The position numbers and the translations under genes were made by a program. 64,000 nucleotides of DNA from JBBDNV01 sp040877415 (lineage in GTDB: Bacteria; Planctomycetota; Planctomycetia; Pirellulales; PALSA-1355): NCBI GenBank assembly GCA_040877415.1, contig JBBDNV010000112.1, forward strand, positions 26,060 to 90,059, written 5' to 3'. This document shows positions 8,382 through 16,584 of this stretch, one piece after another (position 1 is the first letter of the stretch; every line of letters starts with the position of its first letter). The notes beneath the pieces are model-generated. The model had not been told where the DNA came from and searched no databases. It worked only from the letters and a program-made list of their open reading frames with translations.

Positions 8382-9125
8382 ATGCTCAACACGTTGGGAG
8401 TTGTCGAAGTTCGACGGGAAGGGGGGCACGACCGGAGAATCAGCCGCAAGCTGGGCGGTAAATCGATCCTGGAATGGGTCGTCCGCCGCGCCACCGATTG
8501 CCAGCGTCTGGACGCAGTCGTGGTCCTGTGCAGCGACGGTCTTTCCGAATCGGTCCGGCCCCTCGTTCCGCCCGACGTCGAGGTTCTTTCTCTGGCCAGC
8601 CTCGATCCGCTGGCCACCATGGTGGCCGCCCTCGAGCAGTGCCGCGCCCGGTCGCTGGTGCACATTTGCGCCGACAACCCGTTTAACGATCCGGTGTTGA
8701 TCGACCGCCTGGTGACCACGGCCGACGCGCATCCCCATTGCGACTACATCGGCTATTGCCGGGCCGACGGCCGGCCGGCGATTTTGACGCACCTGGGAGT
8801 GTTTGCCGAATGGTGCAATGCCGACGCGCTGCGCCGGGCCGATCGCGAGGTCACCAATCCGGCCGATCGCAGGCACGTCACAACCTACTTGTACGGTCAC
8901 CCCGAGAAGTTCAACGTCCGCTTGATTCCCCTGCCGGCCGAGCTCGACCGCGAGGATTTGCGGCTGAGAATTGACGGCGAGGAGGACTGGGAACACGCGC
9001 AGGTGATCTACGAAGCTTTGGGACACGACGAATGCGATTGGCAGCGGATTGCCGACCTGCTCGACAGCCAACCGGCCCTGCGCAAACGGATGGCGGTGCT
9101 CAACCGCGCGAAAAAACGCGTTTAG
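8382..9125 (+). CDS. Cytidylyltransferase family protein (SpsF/NeuA-like), divergent
   Basis: A 247-residue nucleotidyltransferase of the CMP-sugar synthetase/SpsF fold. The body of the fold is recognisable: KLGGKSILEWVVRRA, LDAVVVLCSD, VHICADNPFNDPVLIDRLV (the metal-binding aspartate strand) and LRLRIDGEEDWEHAQVIYE near the end. The N-terminal nucleotide loop, normally close to QARxGSxRLPGK, reads VEVRREGGHDRRISRK, so it is strongly altered. It may activate a sugar for surface polysaccharide or be a relative with changed activity. It is followed 35 bp later by a HAD-like gene and is divergent from an SDR gene; together they look like one carbohydrate locus. Confidence 0.72.
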   Translation: MLNTLGVVEVRREGGHDRRISRKLGGKSILEWVVRRATDCQRLDAVVVLCSDGLSESVRPLVPPDVEVLSLASLDPLATMVAALEQCRARSLVHICADNPFNDPVLIDRLVTTADAHPHCDYIGYCRADGRPAILTHLGVFAEWCNADALRRADREVTNPADRRHVTTYLYGHPEKFNVRLIPLPAELDREDLRLRIDGEEDWEHAQVIYEALGHDECDWQRIADLLDSQPALRKRMAVLNRAKKRV

Positions 9126-9160
9126 CGAGTGCCTGGACAGCAGAAAGGATGCTCACGTCC

Positions 9161-9967
9161 ATGACCGCGCTGGCGAATGAAGCCGGCCGGGGCGCCCTAG
9201 CGCACCGGGCCGCGGCCGCCCGGGCAACCCGAGTCGATGCGGTCTCGCCGGCCGGGCCGGTGGGCGGTATCGCCTTCGACGTGCCCGACGTGTTGTACGA
9301 CGCCACGCTCCGGCGGCGCTCGGTTTTGCAGTTGGTGGGCCACCTGGGCGTTCGCGTCGGCTACGCGGAGTTTTACCGCGCTTGGGACGCGCATCTGGTC
9401 GACGTCCACCGCGGACGCCGTGAGTGTGCCGAGGCGCTCGAGTCGTTCCTTTTGGCCTGCGGCCTTTCCTGGGCGCAGGTCGACGAAATCGAGGCCGCCA
9501 GCCGCATCCAGCGGCCAAACCTCGAGATCGGCGTGCGACCCCTGCCGGGCGTGGTCCGCGCGATCGGCGAGCTTGCGAAACTGGGCCTGCCGCTGGCGGC
9601 CTGGGCCGATACGCCGCACACGGCCGCCAAGCTGGCCGAGCTCCTCAATCGCCTGGTCCCCGGCACTTGCTTCGATGCCGTGCTCACGTCGTTCGACCTG
9701 GAGTGCACGCAGCCGGCGGCCGAATGCTATCGGGCCATGCTGGGCGCCCTGGGACTGCCGGCCGAGCAGGTCGTGTACGTTGGGCACGACACCGCGCACC
9801 TGGCCGGGGCCCGCGCGGCCGGGCTGCGCACCGTGGCCTTCAACTTCGAACCGGCCGCCGGGGCCGATCATTACCTCACCTGTTTCGACGATTTGCTTGC
9901 TCTGGCGAAAACGTGGTCGATCGTGCCGCGCTCGTCACGTCGCCGAGCCGGTGCCGCTCTCTCGTGA
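9161..9967 (+). CDS. HAD-fold protein with altered catalytic motifs
   Basis: A 268-residue HAD-superfamily protein. Residue order follows a subfamily IA phosphatase but the catalytic positions differ from the norm. Motif I reads FDVPDVLYDAT, so the nucleophile Asp is kept while the Asp two positions later is replaced by Pro. Motif III, usually K-P, reads CTQPAAECYRAMLGALGL with no lysine. Motif IV reads VYVGHDTAHLAGARAAG. Motif II is AWADTPHTAAK. The start at 9161 is supported by AGAAAGGA about ten bases upstream; an in-frame ATG at 9149 is too close to that site. It may be a binding or regulatory HAD. A Ser/Ala/Arg-rich N-terminal tail of about 25 residues precedes the fold. Confidence 0.7.
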   Translation: MTALANEAGRGALAHRAAAARATRVDAVSPAGPVGGIAFDVPDVLYDATLRRRSVLQLVGHLGVRVGYAEFYRAWDAHLVDVHRGRRECAEALESFLLACGLSWAQVDEIEAASRIQRPNLEIGVRPLPGVVRAIGELAKLGLPLAAWADTPHTAAKLAELLNRLVPGTCFDAVLTSFDLECTQPAAECYRAMLGALGLPAEQVVYVGHDTAHLAGARAAGLRTVAFNFEPAAGADHYLTCFDDLLALAKTWSIVPRSSRRRAGAALS

Positions 9968-10345
9968 AAAACCCCAGTGCCGCGCCGTTGCGCTCGGGAT
10001 GCAGTCGGCGGAACGGGGGGGGCGGATTTTTCTTGACTCGGTGAGCCGCCCATCCAGCCGAAATGCCCGCGGTTGTCTGCCTTGCCTCGGCGAATCGCGA
10101 TGTTGACGCGCCACTGGCAAGGCAAGGATCGACCCTTCGGCAAAATCGGCCGGCGGCGGAAAAGTTATCCCAATTCTCCAGTGCCGCTGGTGCCGATGAT
10201 GATAATCGGTGCAATCGGTACAGATTATCGAGGCTTTGCGTATTCGCCGGCCGAGCCGGACCGATTGCACACTGGACGCGGCCTGGCGAAACGGCCCGCG
10301 ATTGCCTGCGGCCGGCCGTCTACGATTTCACGAGGTGTATGTCCG
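9968..10345. other. Intergenic region without a supported gene, 378 bp
   Basis: It contains a run of eight G near 10015-10022. No convincing coding frame, hairpin or promoter was seen. Confidence 0.6.
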
Positions 10346-10663
10346 ATGAAAAGCTTCGCTAGCCTGACGGCATGCGTGCTGCTTGCCGTGTTTTCCGGCT
10401 GCTCCATGTGCCAGAACCCCTGGGACTATTGCAACGCCGTGCTCGGCTGCGGCGGCTGCCCGTATTGCGATTTCGGGGCCCGCTGCGGATCGGCCTTCGC
10501 GCCGATCGGCGCAACGCCTCCCACGAGCGAACAGAGTCCCACGGCGGCAGGGAGCGGCGCCAGCGAGCCGACCGAACCGGCGGAATCCGCCGAGCCGTAC
10601 GATGCCGCGCCGCCTGCCGACAGCCCCGAATCGTCCGACGGCTCGGGCGCGCCGGGTTTCTGA
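10346..10663 (+). CDS. Small cysteine-rich lipoprotein
   Basis: A 105-residue predicted lipoprotein. A signal segment MKSFASLTACVLLAVFSGC ends in a lipobox with Cys19 as the lipidation site. The next ~25 residues hold six further cysteines (SMCQNPWDYCN, LGCGGCPYCDFGARCG), and the rest is a Pro/Ser/Glu/Ala-rich, probably disordered tail. The ATG at 10346 follows CGAGGTG. It would sit in a membrane facing the periplasm. The Cys pattern could bind metal or form disulfides; no family was recognised. The gene converges on the PEP-CTERM gene at 10777. Confidence 0.7.
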   Translation: MKSFASLTACVLLAVFSGCSMCQNPWDYCNAVLGCGGCPYCDFGARCGSAFAPIGATPPTSEQSPTAAGSGASEPTEPAESAEPYDAAPPADSPESSDGSGAPGF

Positions 10664-10715
10664 TCGAGACGGCGCGTCAACTGGCGCGGATTGAGGCACG
10701 GCCTCCGGGGCGCGC

Positions 10716-10749
10716 AAAAAAAAACCGCACGCAGCATCTGCGTGCGGTT
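10716..10749 (-). terminator. Rho-independent terminator of PEP-CTERM gene 1
   Basis: A perfect 12-bp stem (AACCGCACGCAG at 10723-10734, loop CAT, matching arm 10738-10749) is followed on the minus strand by a run of nine or more T. It lies 28 bases past the stop of the gene at 10777. A near-identical hairpin ends the paralogous gene at 11664-11696. Confidence 0.88.
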
Positions 10750-10776
10750 GAAATCGTTCTGGACTTTTCGTAGGCG

Positions 10777-11367
10777 CTACGCCATTTTGCGACGGCGACG
10801 GATGGCCACCGCGCACAGAGCGCCGGCGGCGAACACGGCCAGCACGATCGAACCGGGTTCGGGAATGGGAAGGACCGTCACCGTGCCGTTGATCAGGATC
10901 GGAGCGGAGAAAGGCGGCAGGTCCGACGCGCCGACGAAATTCGTCAGGTTGAACGCGTAGGTACCCGGGGCGACGCCGGTCGCGTCGAACGTCATGAACG
11001 CCAACGTCCCGGTGGGGCCAACGGTGCCGGCAGTCGTCGTCGTTAGCGTGTACTTATCAGGGCTAAGTCCTGGAAAGAATTCTGTTACCCCGGTGTTGTT
11101 GGGAGCGAAGAGCGTCCCGGCACCAATAATGTCAACAAGGGACATCATCACTCCACCGTCGATGTGCGTTGCCAGGTCGACGCCCTGAAAAGCGTCCCCT
11201 TCCCCGCCAGAGGCAAGAACACGGATGGGGAGCTTAGATATTGCATCCACGCTTTGGTCTGCCGCTGGGTTAATGGTCCAGATGCCGGCCGTGATGGATG
11301 GGTTGGCGTATGCTGTCGCGGACAGGCAGCAGAACACCACCAACGAAAGAAACACGTTGCGCTGCAT
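10777..11367 (-). CDS. PEP-CTERM sorting domain protein, copy 1
   Basis: A 196-residue secreted protein. It has a signal peptide ending in LSATAYA, an extracellular beta-rich middle, and the C-terminal sorting signal: PIPEPGS, a hydrophobic stretch IVLAVFAAGALCAVAI, and RRRRKMA. Such tails are cut by exosortase-type enzymes and attach proteins to the surface or exopolysaccharide; no exosortase gene is in this window. It is a close paralogue of the gene at 11724, sharing GVMMSLVDIIGAGT and TEFFPGLSPDKYTLTTTTAG. The SD AAAGGAGA sits just before the ATG. Promoter, leader and terminator are also shared with copy 2. The domain resembles cohesin-like folds, which is inference. Confidence 0.85.
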   Translation of the reverse strand: MQRNVFLSLVVFCCLSATAYANPSITAGIWTINPAADQSVDAISKLPIRVLASGGEGDAFQGVDLATHIDGGVMMSLVDIIGAGTLFAPNNTGVTEFFPGLSPDKYTLTTTTAGTVGPTGTLAFMTFDATGVAPGTYAFNLTNFVGASDLPPFSAPILINGTVTVLPIPEPGSIVLAVFAAGALCAVAIRRRRKMA

Positions 11368-11371
11368 ACAA

Positions 11372-11509
11372 ATCTCCTTTGGTTACCCTAGCTGAATTCT
11401 CGCACGGTCCGCCAAGGCCGGACGAACGTCCCGATTGGACCTTGGCTCAAGAAAGAGAACTTCCCAACATCCTTGTCGATTCAGCATTCATTAGGCACCC
11501 AAAGGAGAT
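11372..11509 (-). promoter_or_regulatory. Leader with segment complementary to the Shine-Dalgarno region, copy 1
   Basis: The plus-strand sequences ATCTCCTTTGG (11372-11382) and CCAAAGGAGAT (11499-11509) are perfect reverse complements. In the minus-strand transcript the second lies near the 5' end and the first contains the SD AAAGGAGAT of the PEP-CTERM gene. Pairing would hide the ribosome site. Function is inferred; the complementarity is seen directly. Confidence 0.5.
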
Positions 11510-11539
11510 CGACCCACGAATTCACTCTTGCTGCCCTAG

Positions 11540-11568
11540 ATTGTAATCAGACGCTTCGAAGGTTGCAA
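11540..11568 (-). promoter_or_regulatory. Putative promoter of PEP-CTERM gene 1
   Basis: On the minus strand: TTGCAA (11563-11568), 17 bases, TACAAT (11540-11545). Transcription would start near 11533, giving a leader of about 165 bases. The same arrangement precedes copy 2 and the third PEP-CTERM gene. Confidence 0.55.
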
Positions 11569-11658
11569 CTACCGCGTGCCCGGCCGCGCTGGTTGGCTCG
11601 CACCGCCACCGCGGGGCACAACCGGAATCGCTCGGAGCCGGCTCGTTTATTTCGCACA

Positions 11659-11696
11659 ATAAAAAACCGCACGCAGATTTCGTGTGCGTGCGGTTT
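11659..11696 (-). terminator. Rho-independent terminator of PEP-CTERM gene 2
   Basis: Arms AAACCGCACGCA (11664-11675) and TGCGTGCGGTTT (11685-11696) pair over 12 bp with a nine-base loop, followed on the minus strand by a T run. It is nearly identical to the terminator of copy 1. Confidence 0.85.
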
Positions 11697-11723
11697 GAAA
11701 TTGTTCTAGACTTTTTGTTCGCG

Positions 11724-12302
11724 CTATGCGAGCTTGCGACGGCGACGAATCGCCACCGCGCACAGGCCGCCGGCTGCGAACAGGGCCAGCACGATCGATC
11801 CCGGCTCGGGAATGACCGTCACCGAGCCGTGGACCAGGAACGGAGCGGGGAAAGGCGGCAGGTCCGACGGACCGACGAAATTAAACAGGGTGAAAGGATA
11901 AGTTCCCGGCAGAACCCCGGTAGCGTCAAACGTTACGTACGCCAACACTCCGCTCGCGGCAAGCGTGCCGGCAGTGGTCGTCGTCAGCGTGTACTTATCA
12001 GGGCTCAGTCCTGGAAAGAATTCTGTTACCCCAGTGTTGCTGGCACTGAAGATCGTCCCGGCACCAATAATGTCAACTAAGGACATCATCACCCCGCCGC
12101 CGACGTTCGTTGCCAGGTCAACCCCTGCAATCGCGTCTCCGCCGCCGGCCATGACGGCAATTGGCAACGCAGTTATAGCGTCCGTGCTTTGGCCTGCCGC
12201 CGGATTAATCGTCCAGGCGCCGGCGGTGATTGTTGGGATGGCGTACGCCGCCTGAGCCAGGCAGCAGACCACCACCAAAGCTAGAAACACTTTTCGGTGC
12301 AT
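11724..12302 (-). CDS. PEP-CTERM sorting domain protein, copy 2
   Basis: A 192-residue secreted paralogue of the 10777 gene. Signal peptide ends in AQAAYA; the tail is IPEPGS, IVLALFAAGGLCAVAI, RRRRKLA. The middle is conserved in GGGVMMSLVDIIGAGTIF and TGVTEFFPGLSPDKYTL, while the region around residues 45-60 differs. SD AAAGGAGA precedes the ATG. It is transcribed upstream of copy 1 but each gene has its own promoter and terminator, so they are separate units from one duplication of roughly 0.9 kb. Expected location is the cell surface or extracellular matrix. Confidence 0.85.
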   Translation of the reverse strand: MHRKVFLALVVVCCLAQAAYAIPTITAGAWTINPAAGQSTDAITALPIAVMAGGGDAIAGVDLATNVGGGVMMSLVDIIGAGTIFSASNTGVTEFFPGLSPDKYTLTTTTAGTLAASGVLAYVTFDATGVLPGTYPFTLFNFVGPSDLPPFPAPFLVHGSVTVIPEPGSIVLALFAAGGLCAVAIRRRRKLA

Positions 12303-12308
12303 TAGACT

Positions 12309-12430
12309 CTCCTTTGGTTACGCCAGTTGAATTTTCTCATGGTTGACCAAGGCCGGACTTACGTCCCCGCTCGCACCTTGGCACAGTCAAAAACCTTGGG
12401 ACATCCTTGTCATTCTGCCACCCAAAGGGG
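12309..12430 (-). promoter_or_regulatory. Leader with segment complementary to the Shine-Dalgarno region, copy 2
   Basis: Plus-strand CTCCTTTGG (12309-12317), which overlaps the SD, faces CCAAAGGGG (12422-12430). Eight of nine positions are complementary. This repeats the arrangement of copy 1 in a diverged leader, which argues for conservation. Confidence 0.42.
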
Positions 12431-12460
12431 ATTAACCCTTCATTGATCTCTTTGGCACTG

Positions 12461-12488
12461 ATTCTAATCGAAACGAATCAGCTTGCAA
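12461..12488 (-). promoter_or_regulatory. Putative promoter of PEP-CTERM gene 2
   Basis: On the minus strand: TTGCAA (12483-12488), 16 bases, TAGAAT (12461-12466). The surrounding sequence is AT-rich compared with the genes. The leader would be about 150 bases. Confidence 0.55.
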
Positions 12489-12534
12489 CCTAATTTTACA
12501 GAAATTTCTGGTTTATTTTTCATGTAACTTCCCC

Positions 12535-12555
12535 CCCCGGGGAATAGCCCCGGGG
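12535..12555 (-). terminator. Hairpin downstream of the 1222-residue gene
   Basis: CCCCGGGG at 12535-12542 and 12548-12555 can pair around AATAG, ten bases past the stop of the minus-strand gene at 12565. There is no clean T run after it, so termination strength is uncertain. Confidence 0.5.
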
Positions 12556-12564
12556 TGGTTAGCT

Positions 12565-15500
12565 CTATCCAAGGTCACCTAGTATCGAATCGAGGAGCGA
12601 ATCGAGGTCGTCGTCCCCGCCGTCGGATCCACCCAGGGCACCCGGCGAATCGGCCTCGGTCAATTGGGCAATGGCTGCGCCAACCGGGCCGCTGTCGAGC
12701 GAAACACTGGCCAACCGGGTGGAGACCCAGCCGGCGTCCGACCCCCCGCCGGAGGAGCTCGGCGCGGCCAGCGCCGAGGCGACGGCCGAGCCGCTGCCAT
12801 CGTCGCCGAAAGCCGCGGGCGCCGGCGGCGGTGGACCGGTGATGTTGATCTTCAACTGGAAGCCGCCGTTGCCGCGGGCCACGATCTGATCTCCGGCGTT
12901 GACGATGCTGTCCTTGTTGTAATCCCAGACATTCGTAACGGGCAGCAGGAAGCCCGGATGAGTCCGGGCGCCGATTTCATCAGCCGCGTTGGTGATGTAG
13001 GTTGCCGCGGGGTTGGCCTCGCCGACGAAATCAGTACCGATGCGGCTGCCGTAGTAGAAATAGCTGGAGGCGGCCAGGCCCGTGTTCTGGTTCGACCCGC
13101 CGCCGGCGTCGTTCCCCTCGACGGTCACTTCCAGATAGCGATTGACGATGTCAAGGTTGTTGGCGATGAGGTCATTGTCGGGCCAGATAAACTCGACGCG
13201 ATCGGTTCCCGCCGCCGGCACGCCGGTCAGCACCGTGAAGGCGGTTGGCGCCGGGGCGGCCACCCAGGTGCTGGGCGTGTTGTTGAGCGCGGTGCTACTC
13301 ATCGCGAACTGGAAATCAGTGAGGCTGAGCGGTCCGTGCGTGCCGGTGATGTCGACAAAGACGCCGTTGATGCCCTTGTTGTAGGCGGACATGCTGACCG
13401 GGTTGATCGAGGAACCGGCGCCCGGCAAATAGGCGCTCTTGCTGGTGTCGATGGCGTCGACGTCGTCGTTGTTGGCGCCGGCCGTGGGCGGCACGATGCC
13501 GGGCGAGTTGGCATCGTACTTGGAATTGTTGTAGAACAGGTGTCGGCCGGTGACGCTCGCGGTGAACGCCACCCGCTTAACCACGACGTCGTTGCCGCCG
13601 TCATTATCCGGCGAAATCACTCCGCCCTGGTAGTCGATCTCGAACGGCGCACCGCCAATCAGGAAGGTCGACCCATCGGGCAGCCCGGCGAAGGTGCCGG
13701 TAATCCCGCCGCCGCCGGTATTGTTGACGATCGTGAACTCGTCGCCGATCGACGGCACGTAACCGCTGCGCAGTTCGAGAGCCAGCGTGGCGCTGCCCAG
13801 GTCGATCGAGCCGGAGACCTCCAACTGGGAGTTCTTCTGGCTGGTGTGCGAGTAGTTGTCAAAGCTGAAACCGAACGGGATATCCTGGTCAAACGGGTAG
13901 GTGCCAAGTCCCTGGTCGCCGCCGAAGACGTATCCGGCGATTTCAGCGAGGTTGATGCCGATGTCGTCGTCATTTGGGCCGCCCTCGTTCTCGGTCAACT
14001 CGAGCGACGGCGCAATCATGTTGATTCGCACCGTCGTGTAGGCGGTGGAATTCAGCATGCTTGTGGGGATGGTCCACGATTCGGTATTTCCACGGCTGTC
14101 GACCAGGCCAAACAGAATGAGCTTGGCCGCGCTGGTAGCGTCGAGCTTGAGCTCGAGATTCATGTGCGTCCGGCCGGTGAGATCGGTCGGATCGACGACG
14201 TAAATCGTCTGGTTGTTTCCATTCAGGCCCTCCGTGAAATTGCCGCCGTACAGGTAGCTGAGCCCGTGACCGTTAGTGGCGGTACCGCCCAAGACCAACG
14301 CGTCGGTGTCGCCGTCCTGCACCACCTGGCCCGCCCAATCGGTCAATGCCCCGTAGGGAGTTTGCGGATCGGTCAGCGTGTGGTCCCAGTTCAACGGCGG
14401 CACCAGCACGCCCGGATAGCTGCCGTCGACGCCGACCTTTTGGTTATAGTCCCACATCGTCGTTTGCGATCCCGATTCTCCGGTGAGCAGGGCCGAGTAC
14501 GTGGTGCCGGAACCCAACGTGATGTTGGTCGCGGCGATCGTGTCAGCCTTGTCGGGAGACGGAGTCGGTGAGCCGGGCTGGGCGGTCGAATTGATGAAGA
14601 AGTCCGGACCGTCGCCGTCGAAGTTGTAAGCGTTGGTGGCCCGCGGATCGATGATCCCGGTGCCCGCGATGGTGATGTCCGTATTCAGGTCGTAGTTGCC
14701 CACGACGCGGCTATTGTTGCCCACGTAGAGTTCCGTGGCGTTGCCGGTGAGAATGGGCCGGTCCAACTGCAGGATGTTGGGATCGGCATGAGCGACGACT
14801 TGCTCGACTTTGATCCCGGTTTGGAATCCCGTGACGGTCACGACGGACTCAACTTCGAGAATCGTTTCATAGGATGCGGTGTTGTTGACCAGGATGCCCA
14901 CCGAGCCGGCTACGCCGGTGCCGGGCCCCGTCAAATCGGCCACGGCAAGGTACGGGGTGATGTCCTGTGCAAAATTGGTATCCTGAACGAGGACGCCGAT
15001 TCCGTATCCGGTGGAAACCCAGCCGGTGCCACCATCGAGGCGAGAGTGGTCGAGGAAGAAGCCCGTGCCGGTCGACGCGCCGCCTGTGGCGATCAGTCCG
15101 AGGTTGTCTTCTTCGCGTGCCGCCTGGATCCAGTAGGCGTAGACGTCGGCGTCGTCCACTTCTGACTGCGTCGCGAACGACCCGTTGTTGGCGGCGTTCT
15201 GATTGCCGAAGTCGAGCGTGCCGAAATATCCCTGCTTGATGCCGACGCCGACGTTCGAAACCGTACAGCCTGTTATGTTGCCCGCCGTGGCCGTCTGGTT
15301 GTCGTTGGCGTTCTGCATCAGGATGCCGATGCGCGTGGCATCCTTGGTGCCTGCCGGGCCCACGTTCTCGACGGTCGAATTGAAGATGTTCAGGGCCAGC
15401 AGTTCGCCGGACCCGGTATCGTACGTCTGGTCGATGAGCGGCGAGACGGTGATGCCGGTCTGGCGGGTGTTCCTGACCGTGACGCCGTCGATGTTGAGAT

Positions 15501-16233
15501 TCGGGTTGGTCTCGTTGGTGCCGGCGTCGCCGGCGAAACCCCACTGCGCGAGGGTCAGCGTTACGCCGTTCGCCGTAACCGGGTCGCCGGGCGTGTCGAA
15601 CAGCGTCGTAACACCATGCTGGTAGTCGTTGTCGCTAAATGAGCCGAGACCGCCGTTCAAAGTGAGGTCCGAGATGGTCACGCCGTCGCTGCCGCTGAAG
15701 ACGAGGTTCGCAGAACTCATTTGAATGATGATGCCCGAATGCGTGCCGGACGGGAAGTTGCCGTCGGTGTTGGCCGACGCCAACTGCGGAATAATAACCG
15801 TATTCGAAACGCCAATTGTATCCTCACCGACAAGGCTTATGGGGCGCTGGATGACGATGTCAGACTGGACGTGGGTGCCTGTGCCGACAAGCACGGTGGC
15901 GTTGTCGTCGGTAGAAACGGCGTCGAGGGCGTTTTGAATATTCGGAAGAGAGCCGCTGCCGCCCGCCCTTTTGCCGTACGCTTCGAAGCCGTATTCCACG
16001 CCAGACGAGGTGGCGCCGCCGAAGTCGGTGGCGTGGCTCACGAAATTGCCGGCAACCGGGTCTACGCCCGGAACCGTATCGTTGACCCAGTCATCGTTGT
16101 AGTAGACGGTCGCGACCAGCAACTTGCGGTCTTCAAGAAGCTCGAGATTCGGGCGGAAGTACTCTTGGCGCTCGGCCGTGCGCAATGCCGTCCTGGAATC
16201 AGCTAATCGGCCAAACAGAGACTTGCGGTTCAT
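12565..16233 (-). CDS. Giant extracellular protein with LEDR anchor motif, beta-helix and dockerin-like tail
   Basis: A 1222-residue secreted protein. Residues 27-40 carry FRPNLELLEDRKLLV, the RPxLExLEDR-type motif found at the N-terminus of large planctomycete surface proteins. Residues about 80-520 look like a right-handed parallel beta-helix: an early PNIQNALDAVSTDDNATVLV turn followed by many short repeats such as GIGVLVQDTNF and DGVTISDLTLNGG. The middle is beta-rich with an autotransporter-adhesin-like block (YVPSIGDEFTIVNN). Near residue 1100-1117, VWDYNKDSIVNAGDQI resembles a single dockerin/EF-hand calcium loop. The last ~25 residues are Asp/Gly-rich. SD AGGAG precedes the ATG. Likely adhesion or polysaccharide binding; no enzyme motif was recognised. 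Confidence 0.78.
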   Translation of the reverse strand: MNRKSLFGRLADSRTALRTAERQEYFRPNLELLEDRKLLVATVYYNDDWVNDTVPGVDPVAGNFVSHATDFGGATSSGVEYGFEAYGKRAGGSGSLPNIQNALDAVSTDDNATVLVGTGTHVQSDIVIQRPISLVGEDTIGVSNTVIIPQLASANTDGNFPSGTHSGIIIQMSSANLVFSGSDGVTISDLTLNGGLGSFSDNDYQHGVTTLFDTPGDPVTANGVTLTLAQWGFAGDAGTNETNPNLNIDGVTVRNTRQTGITVSPLIDQTYDTGSGELLALNIFNSTVENVGPAGTKDATRIGILMQNANDNQTATAGNITGCTVSNVGVGIKQGYFGTLDFGNQNAANNGSFATQSEVDDADVYAYWIQAAREEDNLGLIATGGASTGTGFFLDHSRLDGGTGWVSTGYGIGVLVQDTNFAQDITPYLAVADLTGPGTGVAGSVGILVNNTASYETILEVESVVTVTGFQTGIKVEQVVAHADPNILQLDRPILTGNATELYVGNNSRVVGNYDLNTDITIAGTGIIDPRATNAYNFDGDGPDFFINSTAQPGSPTPSPDKADTIAATNITLGSGTTYSALLTGESGSQTTMWDYNQKVGVDGSYPGVLVPPLNWDHTLTDPQTPYGALTDWAGQVVQDGDTDALVLGGTATNGHGLSYLYGGNFTEGLNGNNQTIYVVDPTDLTGRTHMNLELKLDATSAAKLILFGLVDSRGNTESWTIPTSMLNSTAYTTVRINMIAPSLELTENEGGPNDDDIGINLAEIAGYVFGGDQGLGTYPFDQDIPFGFSFDNYSHTSQKNSQLEVSGSIDLGSATLALELRSGYVPSIGDEFTIVNNTGGGGITGTFAGLPDGSTFLIGGAPFEIDYQGGVISPDNDGGNDVVVKRVAFTASVTGRHLFYNNSKYDANSPGIVPPTAGANNDDVDAIDTSKSAYLPGAGSSINPVSMSAYNKGINGVFVDITGTHGPLSLTDFQFAMSSTALNNTPSTWVAAPAPTAFTVLTGVPAAGTDRVEFIWPDNDLIANNLDIVNRYLEVTVEGNDAGGGSNQNTGLAASSYFYYGSRIGTDFVGEANPAATYITNAADEIGARTHPGFLLPVTNVWDYNKDSIVNAGDQIVARGNGGFQLKINITGPPPPAPAAFGDDGSGSAVASALAAPSSSGGGSDAGWVSTRLASVSLDSGPVGAAIAQLTEADSPGALGGSDGGDDDLDSLLDSILGDLG

Positions 16234-16368
16234 AGGACGCTCCTACCAAGGGGTTGGGCCTACCATGGGAATGGAAGGATGGCGAATAGAAAAATGCTGT
16301 TGAAAGACACGGTTAGAACGATCGCGGTACGTGTCCCGCCTGAAGGGAATGCCCGCCATGCTTGTCAC

Positions 16369-16397
16369 ATTGGAACCAGACGCTCGGGCAATGTCAA
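16369..16397 (-). promoter_or_regulatory. Possible promoter of the 1222-residue gene
   Basis: On the minus strand: TTGACA (16392-16397), 17 bases, TCCAAT (16369-16374). The -35 is perfect, the -10 weak. An A/T-rich run lies just upstream. Leader length would be about 130 bases. Confidence 0.4.
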
Positions 16398-16584
16398 CTA
16401 GCTTCGAGAAAATATTCGAAAAAAAAATTCGTTTGTGGAGTGCGAACCACGGAACGTGAATTTGGCACAGCGCTTGGGGGTCGCGTGGCATCTCGGACTT
16501 GGGTAGCGCGTGGCCGCATACGCTCGGGGGCAAGTTGGCCATAGCGCCAACGCGCGCCAGGCCGGTCGTCGTCGGGCGCTCCGA

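Larger units (their letters stand above)
11368..11723. other. Intergenic region between duplicated PEP-CTERM genes, 356 bp
   Basis: It holds the leader (11372-11509) and promoter (11540-11568) of copy 1 and the terminator of copy 2 (11659-11696). The remaining ~90 bases show nothing recognisable. Confidence 0.7.

Noticed and set aside
8031..9071. Long N-terminal extension of the SDR frame on the minus strand
   Set aside because: It lies opposite the cytidylyltransferase gene and lacks the fold; the GTG with an SD at 8030 is the better start.
11540..12488. Sigma-54 promoters for the PEP-CTERM genes
   Set aside because: PEP-CTERM genes can be RpoN-controlled and TTGCAA resembles the -12 element, but the required GG ten bases upstream is missing or misplaced in all three cases.
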